A DNA stretch of 64,000 bases from Winogradskyella eckloniae (GTDB lineage Bacteria; Bacteroidota; Bacteroidia; Flavobacteriales; Flavobacteriaceae): contig NZ_JABRWP010000004.1 in the NCBI RefSeq assembly GCF_013249045.1, positions 248,001 to 312,000 on the forward strand, written 5' to 3'. Both the position numbers and the translations under genes were made by a program. Below the pieces are notes generated by a model, which was given only the letters and a program-made list of their open reading frames with translations, had not been told where the DNA came from and made no database searches. Positions 9,491-18,100 of this stretch are shown here, piece after piece. Within the stretch, counting starts at the first letter, position 1. Each line of letters opens with the position of its first letter.

Positions 9491-9955
9491 GTGAAAACTA
9501 TAGAGTTTACATACCATTTAAAAGATATTGATGCTATTGCTGCAAGTGTTTTGGAGCATTTAGATGCTAAGACTATATTATTTAATGGTCAAATGGGCGC
9601 TGGTAAAACAACATTTATTAATGCCATGTTAAAAGCAATGCAAAGTAATGATGTGGCAACCAGTCCTACTTTTTCTATAGTAAATGAGTATACAATACCA
9701 AATGATAAAGTCTATCATTTTGATTTCTATAGGATAAATTCTATAGATGAAGCATATAACTTTGGTATTGAAGAATATCTTAATAGTAATTTTTGGTTAT
9801 TTATGGAATGGCCAGAACGCATAGACGATTTAATTCCGTTAGACTCACAAACCATTACTATCACTAGTATTGATGAAAATAAAAGATCCCTCAAATTAAC
9901 TATAAACGATAAACATTTAACCCAAAAGTTAGCCATGAAAACAGTAAATCTATAA
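9491..9955 (+). CDS. tsaE: tRNA t6A synthesis ATPase TsaE
   Basis: This 154-residue P-loop ATPase drives the TsaB-TsaD complex that makes threonylcarbamoyl-adenosine at position 37 of ANN-decoding tRNAs. The Walker A motif is GQMGAGKTTF at residues 33-42, followed by ATSPTFSIVNEY, typical of the family, and the FMEWPERI segment (about 103-110). The start is GTG at 9491; no ATG lies before the conserved core. It follows porX by 172 bases, so a separate promoter is possible. Confidence 0.95.
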   Translation: MKTIEFTYHLKDIDAIAASVLEHLDAKTILFNGQMGAGKTTFINAMLKAMQSNDVATSPTFSIVNEYTIPNDKVYHFDFYRINSIDEAYNFGIEEYLNSNFWLFMEWPERIDDLIPLDSQTITITSIDENKRSLKLTINDKHLTQKLAMKTVNL

Positions 9956-9994
9956 TATAAAATTATAGAATATTCCTACAGAAATTAACTAGTG

Positions 9995-10011
9995 TTACGG
10001 TAAAACCGTAA
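9995..10011. other. Small GC-richer hairpin after tsaE
   Basis: A perfect 7-base stem (TTACGGT with ACCGTAA) around AAA lies 40 bases past the tsaE stop. There is no T run after it, so it is not a standard terminator. It could stabilise the 3' end of the tsaE transcript. Confidence 0.35.
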
Positions 10012-10050
10012 TGGAAGCCTCATAATTTATTGGATTTTAACTACTTTGAA

Positions 10051-10082
10051 TTTGTAAGCACCTTATAATGCTTTTATTTTTG
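10051..10082 (+). promoter_or_regulatory. Bacteroidota-type promoter with both boxes
   Basis: TTTG at 10051-10054 and TATTTTTG at 10075-10082 are separated by 20 bases. This fits the primary sigma consensus TTTG-N19-20-TAnnTTTG. Transcription should begin near 10089, giving a leader of about 22 bases for the small ORF at 10112. It is the most complete promoter match in the window. Confidence 0.65.
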
Positions 10083-10111
10083 ACGTATTAATTAATTAAA
10101 TCCCTTTTATT

Positions 10112-10258
10112 ATGAAAACTAAAAGAAACCTAGTACTTGCAATTGCAATTTTCGGCGGAATGTTATTCACTGTTCAAGCTACAAACATTATTGATTTAGA
10201 TGGACAAGCTACAACCAAAATCGAAAAAAAGAAAAGAAAACTCGTTAAATGGGGATAA
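10112..10258 (+). CDS. Small exported peptide (48 residues)
   Basis: This short ORF starts at an ATG 29 bases after a strong promoter. It encodes a textbook signal peptide: basic start MKTKRN, hydrophobic core LVLAIAIFGGMLFT, and a likely cleavage after VQA (residue 23). The mature part would be about 25 residues and very basic at its end (KIEKKKRKLVKWG). The last 59 bases overlap the next gene in the +1 frame. Function is unknown. Alternatively, an extra A in the A7 run near 10213 could have split a single longer gene, since removing one A would fuse the two frames. Confidence 0.6.
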   Translation: MKTKRNLVLAIAIFGGMLFTVQATNIIDLDGQATTKIEKKKRKLVKWG

Positions 10259-10751
10259 TAATTTAAGTAGAACAGCAATATTAGGAACTATTATTGCAAC
10301 ATTTATTAGTTCTACTCCATTATTATATTTATTACACGAAAGTGTTCCAGACACAGCTGTTTGGGACACTTTTTTGGGTACATACGAAAGCGGTTTTTGG
10401 GAATCTGCTCAATATGCCATGTGGGTTTACACAGGCAAAATAGTGCCTCTTATTTTAATGTTTATTTGGTTTTTTACGTGTAAACATTGGTGGTATCATG
10501 CTCTACTTGTCCCAATTGTTATGTATTCATTTCAAATAATTACCAGTTATCATGCCGAACTTAAAAATACAGACGAGAATCAAATTTTAATATTATTACC
10601 CGTTTTAGTCATTGTAGTGCCTTCTATATATTTAATTAGAGCAAAAATGTTTAACAAAATAAACATGTCTAATAAAACCCTAGAAGAAATGGAAGCTGAG
10701 TTTATGATAAGACCAAAAGGGGTTTGGGGCAAGGTTAAACAGTATTTTTAA
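10200..10751 (+). CDS. Four-helix integral membrane protein of unknown function
   Basis: This 183-residue protein begins with a basic cytosolic segment (QPKSKKRKENSLNG) and has about four membrane spans: TAILGTIIATFISS (25-48), VPLILMFIWFF (76-95), YHALLVPIVMYSFQII (98-116) and ILILLPVLVIVVPSIYLI (128-146). A soluble tail (EEMEAEFMIRPKGVWGKVKQYF) follows. No known enzyme motif is visible. The ATG at 10200 is the only good start before the first span and lies inside the small ORF at 10112, so the two may be translationally coupled or were once one gene. Confidence 0.75.
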   Translation: MDKLQPKSKKRKENSLNGDNNLSRTAILGTIIATFISSTPLLYLLHESVPDTAVWDTFLGTYESGFWESAQYAMWVYTGKIVPLILMFIWFFTCKHWWYHALLVPIVMYSFQIITSYHAELKNTDENQILILLPVLVIVVPSIYLIRAKMFNKINMSNKTLEEMEAEFMIRPKGVWGKVKQYF

Positions 10752-10863
10752 ATTTCTCTGTCAATTAATATTCAAAAATTATAATTAATTTAAGGTTAGA
10801 TTAATTTTAGTAATATTTATAACGTTTCGTTATATTGCATTACTATATAAATTAACTAACTCA

Positions 10864-12063
10864 ATGAGTAAATCTTTATCACCATTTACCAAAGCCCAAT
10901 TATTACCTCAAGAAGAAACCTTAGAAATCCTTAAACAGAAAGGCGAACTTTTTATTGGCATACCAAAAGAAGCTCATTTTCAAGAACGCCGTGTGTGTTT
11001 AACACCAGATGCCGTTTCTGCATTAACCGCAAATGGCCATCGTGTACTATTTGAATCTGGAGCTGGTGAAGGTGCTAACTTTAAAGATAAAAATTATAGT
11101 GAAGCTGGTGCAGAAGTAACCAAAGATACTGCAAAGGTGTACTCCTGCCCTATTATACTAAAAGTAGAACCACCATCCTTAGATGAGATTAAACTCATAA
11201 ATCCACAAACATTATTAATTTCCGCGCTTCAGATTAAAACACAGAACAAATCGTATTTTGAAGCTTTGGCAAAAAAGCGCATTACTGCTTTAGCTTTTGA
11301 GTATATTAAAGATGATGATGGCGCTTATCCTGCCGTAAGCTCATTAAGTGAAATTGCCGGAACAGCTTCCATACTAATTGCATCAGAATTACTATCTAAT
11401 GTTAATGGTGGTAATGGCTTAATGATGGGTAATATCAATGGAGTTCCACCTACAGAAGTTGTCATATTAGGAGCTGGTACTGTAGGCGAATTTGCAGCGC
11501 GATCTGCCATAGGATTAGGAGCTAATATTAAAGTTTTTGATAGCTCTATTACTAGATTACGACGCCTTCAAAATAATTTAGGACGGACTATTTATACATC
11601 TACTATGCAACCAAAAAATCTCATTAAGGCATTAAAACGTTGTGATGTCGCAATTGGAGCTGTTAGAGGCGTAAATCGTGCACCAATAGTAATTACTGAA
11701 AGTATGCTAAGTCATATGAAAAATGGATCTGTTGTCATTGATGTGAGTATAGATATGGGAGGATGTTTTGAAACCAGTGAAGTTACTACGCATGACAAAC
11801 CGACCTTTGAATACAATGGTGTTATACATTATTGTGTACCTAATATTCCTGCACGCTATTCTAGAACCGCATCTGTGTCTATTAGTAATATATTTACACC
11901 TTATTTGTTGGAGATTGGCGAGCATGGTGGCATAGAAAATGCTTTAAGATTTGATAGAGGTTTAAAAAATGGGTTGTACTTTTACCACGGCATATTAACT
12001 AACAAATCTGTAGCAGAATGGTTTGGTTTAGATTATAATGATGCCAATTTATTAATCTTTTAA
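10864..12063 (+). CDS. ald: Alanine dehydrogenase
   Basis: This 399-residue NAD-dependent enzyme interconverts alanine and pyruvate plus ammonia. The N-terminal substrate domain shows IGIPKEAHFQERRVCLTP (residues about 32-50), with the lysine and arginine of the active site. The NAD-binding Rossmann fold has VILGAGTVGEFAARSAIGLGA (about 200-220). VIDVSIDMGGCFETS (about 292-306) matches the family. The N-terminus is about 30 residues longer than in classical Ald, usual for Bacteroidota. It likely balances nitrogen and carbon flow. Confidence 0.93.
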   Translation: MSKSLSPFTKAQLLPQEETLEILKQKGELFIGIPKEAHFQERRVCLTPDAVSALTANGHRVLFESGAGEGANFKDKNYSEAGAEVTKDTAKVYSCPIILKVEPPSLDEIKLINPQTLLISALQIKTQNKSYFEALAKKRITALAFEYIKDDDGAYPAVSSLSEIAGTASILIASELLSNVNGGNGLMMGNINGVPPTEVVILGAGTVGEFAARSAIGLGANIKVFDSSITRLRRLQNNLGRTIYTSTMQPKNLIKALKRCDVAIGAVRGVNRAPIVITESMLSHMKNGSVVIDVSIDMGGCFETSEVTTHDKPTFEYNGVIHYCVPNIPARYSRTASVSISNIFTPYLLEIGEHGGIENALRFDRGLKNGLYFYHGILTNKSVAEWFGLDYNDANLLIF

Positions 12064-12108
12064 TTTTAGTTCACTCCTTAAGGTTAACTAAAAACACAGT
12101 ATATTTCT

Positions 12109-12486
12109 ATGAAATTTATAAATCGATTAGGCTATTATCTTGGCGGATTTGCAATAGGTCTAATATTATTAATGTTTTTTTTAAACGGTAAAGAGGCGTC
12201 TTGTGATTATAGTCCTAATGCGAGAACCGTAAAAAATATCAGTTCAAAATCAATACATTATACCAATGATGCATCCATCTTCATAGGTGAGAATCATTTA
12301 GACTCCACTACAATTGTTAATTTAATAAAATTTGGAAACGTTAATTTTTCAAAAAGTAAAACCAAATTAGATTCTTGTAAAGTCTATTTTATAGATAATA
12401 CCTATAAAGAGCGTGAAATGGAGTTGAAAATAAAAAATTGTGATTCAATAGCGACAATCCTCGATATTAAGTATACAAACATCTAA
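12109..12486 (+). CDS. Small membrane-anchored protein (DUF4258-like)
   Basis: This 125-residue protein has one N-terminal membrane anchor (YYLGGFAIGLILLMFFL, about residues 9-25), then a periplasmic domain with CDYSPNARTVKNI and three cysteines (32, 89 and 110). It resembles flavobacterial proteins annotated with DUF4258 that follow alanine dehydrogenase, but this link is from memory of the family, not shown here. It starts 45 bases after ald and is probably cotranscribed. No function can be assigned. Confidence 0.7.
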   Translation: MKFINRLGYYLGGFAIGLILLMFFLNGKEASCDYSPNARTVKNISSKSIHYTNDASIFIGENHLDSTTIVNLIKFGNVNFSKSKTKLDSCKVYFIDNTYKEREMELKIKNCDSIATILDIKYTNI

Positions 12487-12576
12487 TATGTTGAAATTGA
12501 TAGCCATAAAATTTACGGGTATCAGTCAAAATTTTAATCTTTGGTGTCACTTTTAAAATTGTAAAATTATTTTATT

Positions 12577-13596
12577 ATGAAAGTATTAGTAACAGGAGCT
12601 GCAGGTTTTATAGGATATTATGTATCAAAAATACTTCTATCAAAAGGACATCAAGTTGTTGGTTTAGACAATGTTAACGATTACTATGATGTGAATTTAA
12701 AATTTGATCGTCTTAAAGAATTAGGTATCGATAAAGATGAGGCAAAGGTGTTTAATACTTTATGTAAAAGTAGCACCAATGACTTTACATTTATAAGAAT
12801 GAATCTTGAAGATCGTATAGAACTTCCTAAACTATTTACAGCAGAAAAATTTGATATTGTGTGTAATCTTGCGGCTCAGGCAGGTGTTAGATATAGTTTA
12901 GAAAACCCTGAAACTTATGTAGATTCTAATCTTGTAGGTTTTTTAAATATTTTGGAATGTTGTAGAAATAATGCCATTAAACATTTAGTATATGCGAGTA
13001 GTTCTAGTGTTTACGGTATGAATAAAAAAATACCTTTTTCTACAGAAGATAACGTAGATCATCCAATTAGCTTATATGCTGCTACTAAAAAAAGTAACGA
13101 ACTCATGGCGCATACATATAGTCATTTGTTTAATATAACGACAACCGGATTAAGATTTTTTACAGTTTACGGACCTTGGGGACGGCCTGATATGGCAATG
13201 TTTTTATTTACAGATGCTATTGTAAAGGATAAACCTATAAAAGTCTTTAACCATGGAAATATGGAGCGTGATTTTACTTTTATCGATGACATAGTTGAAG
13301 GCGTTGTTAGAATTATTGAGAAACCTACAACTGACAGAATTACTTCTAAAGAATTATATAAAGTCTATAATATTGGAAATAACGATTCTGTAAAGCTTTT
13401 AGATTTTATAAAAGAAATTGAAATTAACTTGGATAAAGTCGCGGCTAAAAATATGATGGAAATGCAACCAGGTGATGTAGAAAGAACGTGGGCAGATGTA
13501 GACGCATTAATAAAAGATTATGATTACAAACCAAATACCTCTATAAAACATGGTGTAAAGGCGTTTATAGATTGGTTTAAAAACTATTATAATTAA
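12577..13596 (+). CDS. UDP-glucuronate 4-epimerase-like SDR
   Basis: This 339-residue short-chain dehydrogenase has the extended-SDR nucleotide-binding motif TGAAGFIGYYV (residues 6-16), the catalytic Tyr and Lys in YAATKK (about 168-173) and the substrate region RFFTVYGPWGRPDMA (about 193-207). DNVNDYYDVNLK after the Rossmann fold is typical of enzymes that convert UDP-glucuronate to UDP-galacturonate. It opens the polysaccharide locus and is followed by UDP-glucose dehydrogenase, which makes its expected substrate. Related enzymes that use UDP-GlcNAc-type sugars cannot be fully excluded. Confidence 0.88.
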   Translation: MKVLVTGAAGFIGYYVSKILLSKGHQVVGLDNVNDYYDVNLKFDRLKELGIDKDEAKVFNTLCKSSTNDFTFIRMNLEDRIELPKLFTAEKFDIVCNLAAQAGVRYSLENPETYVDSNLVGFLNILECCRNNAIKHLVYASSSSVYGMNKKIPFSTEDNVDHPISLYAATKKSNELMAHTYSHLFNITTTGLRFFTVYGPWGRPDMAMFLFTDAIVKDKPIKVFNHGNMERDFTFIDDIVEGVVRIIEKPTTDRITSKELYKVYNIGNNDSVKLLDFIKEIEINLDKVAAKNMMEMQPGDVERTWADVDALIKDYDYKPNTSIKHGVKAFIDWFKNYYN

Positions 13597-13751
13597 GATT
13601 TTATTTTTTTTTAAGGTCACCATTCAATGTTTAGATGGATACTTATCGTGAAAAAGTGTTCTTTATATATTATATTGCGCAAATAAATTAATTTAAAACA
13701 AATTTGTTGTCTTTTATGACAATTAACTCAAGTCTAAATAAACTTTAAATA

Positions 13752-15131
13752 ATGAAAATAACAAATATTTGTTGTATTGGAGCTGGTTATGTAGGAGGAC
13801 CTACAATGGCAGTCATTGCAAAAAAGAATCCAAATATAAAAGTTACTATTGTAGATATCAATGCAGAGCGTATCGCTGCGTGGAATGATGAAGATGTTTC
13901 TAATCTACCTATTTACGAGCCAGGTTTAGCTGAAATAGTTGAAGAAACAAGAGGTAAAAATTTATTCTTTACAACAGAAATAGACAAAACAATAAAGGAA
14001 TCTGAAATGATTTTCATTTCTGTAAACACACCTACCAAAACATATGGTAAAGGTAAAGGTATGGCTGCAGATTTAAAGTATGTAGAACTTTGTGCTAGAA
14101 ATATTGCCGAGGTTGCAACTACAGATAAAATTGTTGTAGAAAAATCTACATTACCTGTAAGAACAGCACAAGCCATAAAAAGTATATTACATAATACAGG
14201 AAAAGATGTTAAGTTTAGTATACTTTCTAACCCTGAGTTTTTAGCTGAAGGGACAGCAGTACAAGATTTACTAAACCCAGATCGTGTACTGATTGGTGGA
14301 GAATCTGAAGAAGCTATAGAAAGCCTAGCGAATGTTTATGCTAGTTGGGTACCTCAAGATCGAATCTTGAGAACAAATGTTTGGTCATCTGAGCTATCTA
14401 AACTTACGGCAAATGCATTTTTGGCACAACGAATTTCGTCAATTAATGCCATTTCAGAATTATGTGAACATACTGAAGCTGATGTTAATGAAGTAGCAAA
14501 AGCAATAGGAATGGATTCTAGAATTGGTCCTAAATTCTTAAATGCGTCTATAGGATTTGGAGGTTCGTGTTTTCAAAAAGACATTTTAAACTTAGTCTAT
14601 ATTGCAAGAAGTTATAACCTTCAAGCCGTTGCAGATTATTGGGAGCAGGTCATTATTCTAAACGATCACCAAAAACGTCGTTTTTCGGACAATTTAATTA
14701 GTACGTTATATAATACGGTTTCTGGTAAAAAAATAGCAATGTTGGGCTGGGCGTTTAAAAAAGACACTAACGATACTAGAGAATCAGCTGCGATTTATGT
14801 TGCAGACCATTTATTAAGCGAACAAGCGAATATTGCTGTATACGACCCAAAAGTTAATGGTGAAAAAGTACAAGCTGATCTCAATTATTTAAATACACGA
14901 TCTGAAGCTGAAAATAAAGAATTAGTGAAATCATACAATGATCCGTATGAAGTAACAAAAGATGCTCACGCCGTTGCAATAATGACAGAATGGGATGAGT
15001 TTAAAACTTATGATTGGCAAAAAATATATGACCAAATGAAAAAGCCAGCATTTATTTTTGATGGCAGAAATATATTAGATCCTATTGAAATGAAGAATAT
15101 TGGTTTTGAATATTCATCTATAGGGAAATAA
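13752..15131 (+). CDS. ugd: UDP-glucose 6-dehydrogenase
   Basis: This 459-residue enzyme oxidises UDP-glucose twice with NAD+ to give UDP-glucuronate. The NAD-binding motif [14 protein letters not shown] begins at residue 10, and the catalytic cysteine is in [13 protein letters not shown] (about residue 275). Residues in [17 protein letters not shown] context ([16 protein letters not shown]) bind the sugar. The sequence is of the longer type also found in animals, rather than the short bacterial form. With the epimerase upstream it supplies uronic acid precursors to the polysaccharide. A two-way terminator follows. Confidence 0.95.
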   Translation: MKITNICCIGAGYVGGPTMAVIAKKNPNIKVTIVDINAERIAAWNDEDVSNLPIYEPGLAEIVEETRGKNLFFTTEIDKTIKESEMIFISVNTPTKTYGKGKGMAADLKYVELCARNIAEVATTDKIVVEKSTLPVRTAQAIKSILHNTGKDVKFSILSNPEFLAEGTAVQDLLNPDRVLIGGESEEAIESLANVYASWVPQDRILRTNVWSSELSKLTANAFLAQRISSINAISELCEHTEADVNEVAKAIGMDSRIGPKFLNASIGFGGSCFQKDILNLVYIARSYNLQAVADYWEQVIILNDHQKRRFSDNLISTLYNTVSGKKIAMLGWAFKKDTNDTRESAAIYVADHLLSEQANIAVYDPKVNGEKVQADLNYLNTRSEAENKELVKSYNDPYEVTKDAHAVAIMTEWDEFKTYDWQKIYDQMKKPAFIFDGRNILDPIEMKNIGFEYSSIGK

Positions 15132-15146
15132 ACAAAACTTGTATAT

Positions 15147-15183
15147 AAAAAAAAAGCACTAATATTATTAGTGCTTTTTTTTT
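15147..15183. terminator. Bidirectional terminator between ugd and the giant lyase gene
   Basis: AGCACTAAT (15155-15163) and ATTAGTGCT (15167-15175) form a perfect 9-base stem with a 3-base loop. It is flanked by eight A on the left and at least eight T on the right, so it can end transcription from both converging genes. Confidence 0.85.
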
Positions 15184-15196
15184 CTATTAATTCTAT

Positions 15197-18100
15197 TTAG
15201 TTTACTATTAATTTTTTTGTTGTACCGTTATTCTTATCTACAAATTTAACAAAATAAATCCCAGATTGAAATGACGTAATATCAACAGTCGTTGTTGTAG
15301 ATGGATTCAAATCTTCGTTAAATACTTGGACCGTATGCACTAACTTACCAGTGACATCAAAGAAATGTATATTAGAAACTTCTAATCCTCCTGTTAATTT
15401 TATATTGACTTCATTTAAGGCTGGATTTGGATAAAGATCTAATTCAAAATCTTGCGCATTAGGGTTATTTGATTGTGTAGTACATTCTAAATCTACTTCT
15501 ACTCTAACAGTAGCTTCGTCAAAATCTAAAGCATTAAAAACCGTTACATGATAATCTGTTGTCTCTAAAGGAGATACCTCAATTGTCGGTGTGGTTTCAC
15601 CTGTACTCCACAAATAATCATCTCCTCCTGTGGCTGTTAAAGTAACGACGTCGTTTGTACAAATAATAACATCATCACCTGCATCTGCAATGACTGGATT
15701 TAAAACGTTAACTGTTACTTGTTTTTCATCGTAACAATCTCCAACATAACCTCTTACTTCATAAGTGGTTGTTTCGCTTGGACTAACAGCAATATTAGGT
15801 TGTGTAGCACCATTATTCCATTCATAACTATTAGCACCTGTTGCTGTTAAGGTTATGAAATCACCATTTAATATATCCACTTGTTCTCCATTTGTTATTA
15901 CTACATCTGGACTTGGATCAACATATACTGTCACCGAATCAGTATCTTGTTGTTCTCCTTGAGTAATAGTTACATTATATGTTGTTGTAGTTAATGGGCC
16001 TACAATAATTGACTGAGACGTTTCTCCTGTACTCCACAAGTAGCTATCCCCTTGATTAGCTGTTAGTACAACTTCATAACTAAGGTTATTATCACAAATA
16101 TGCTCGTCAAAACCAGCAGAAGCAATAAATATTGGTTCTACAATTACCGTGATATCTTGCGGTTGACTTTCACAAGAGTTTGAAGTCCCAACAACAGTGT
16201 AGGTTGTCGTTTCTGTAGGGCTAACTGTTATAGTACTTGTGGTTTCTCCAGTGTTCCATATATATGACATGGCACCACTTACAGATAATGTGGTACTCTC
16301 TCCTTCTAGTATAGTCACATTCTCACTTGTATTAATCTCCGGAAGATCGTTTACAATTACAACAACACTATCTGAGTCTGAATTTCCTAATTCATCATAT
16401 ACAGTTACCGTATATGTGGTGGTTTCAAATGGCGTAACCGTTATTGAAGCTGTAGTTAAGCCATTATCCCATAAGTAATTAATTCCTCCTGTTGCATTTA
16501 AGGTAACACTTTCTCCACTACAAATAGTTGCATTTTCACCTGCGTCTGCTGTTAACTCAGGTACTACTGTAACCGTTACAACAGCTTGACTCTGACAACC
16601 TTCTGCCGAATAGCCAATTGCAAAATATGTAGTGGTTTGAGATGGACTTACAATAATTGAATCCGTTGATTCCCCTGTACTCCATATGTACGTCTCTGCA
16701 CCTGATACAGTTAGCGTGGTACTATCACCTTCGGTAATTTCTATATCTTCACTTATTGTCAAAACAGGTAATTCGTTTACTGTAACTGTTACAATGTCGG
16801 TATCAGAATTCCCTAAATCATCAGATACTGTGACCGTATAAACTGTTGTTTCACTAGGAGTGAAAGATTGTGCAGCTCCAGTGGCTCCAGTATTCCATAA
16901 ATAATTATCACCACCTGTAGCAGTTAAAACTACACTTTCACCAATACATATTGATACATCTTCTCCTGCATCTGCATTTACTTGTGGAATTACAGTTACT
17001 GTTACTTGTAATTCTTCACTAGGACAACCGTAAGGCGAATAACCTATTACTGTATATGTCGTTGTTTCGGTTGGACTCACTACTATTGTACTAGTTGTCT
17101 GACCTGTACTCCAAATATGTGAATTAGTTCCTGTAATACTTAAACTTGTACTTTCTCCACTAAATATTGTAACATTGTCGCTAATTGTGACTGCCGACAT
17201 ATCGGATACAGTAACTATAACACTATCAGTATCTGTATTACCATATTCATCGAATACTTCCACTTCATATGTCGTGGTAACGTTAGGACTTACAATTATT
17301 GAAGCACTAGTCTCTCCTGTACTCCATAAAAAATTTGGTCCACCCGAAGCAGTCAATGTTACACTTTCTCCTATGCAGACGGCTACGTCTGATCCTGCAT
17401 TAGCATTTAATTGAGGTATTACAGTTACTGTTACTTGAAATTCTTCAGTTGGGCAACCATTAACTGAATATCCAATTACCGTATATGTTGTAGTCTCCGT
17501 AGGACTTACAATTATTGTACTTATCGTTTGACCAGTACTCCATATATGAGTATTAGTTCCTGTTATATTTAAACTTGTACTTTCTCCACTTAAAATTGAA
17601 ACATCATCACTAACAGTCACAGTAGACATATCTGGAACTGTCACAATCACAGTATCTGTATCCATATTCCCATACTCATCAGAAACGACAACTGTATAAG
17701 TTGTAGTTTCAGTTGGACTTACTGTTATTGAAGCGCTAGTTTCTCCTGTATTCCAAGAATAAAATGTACTCCCTGTTGCCGTTAAAGTTACACTTTCTCC
17801 TAAGCAAATTGCCACATCTGGACCTGCATTAGCAAAAACAACTGATACTACAACTACTAATATTTCTTCTGTTACTTGGCATCCTGAACTAGAAAACCCA
17901 GTAACACTATATGTAGTAGATTCAGTTGGACTAACGTTTATAGACGTTGTCGTTTCACCAGTATCCCATAAATATGTTTCAGCACCACTTACTCCTAATG
18001 TAGCCGTTTCTCCTTCCAATATTGTAACTTCTTCTACAACCGATATGCTCGGTAAATCATTAACGGTTACTGTTACGCTATCTGTATCAGAATTCCCATA

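Noticed and set aside
10213-10223. A AAA AAG slippery heptamer as a programmed -1 frameshift site
   Set aside because: A -1 shift leads to the wrong frame; the downstream gene needs +1 (or -2).
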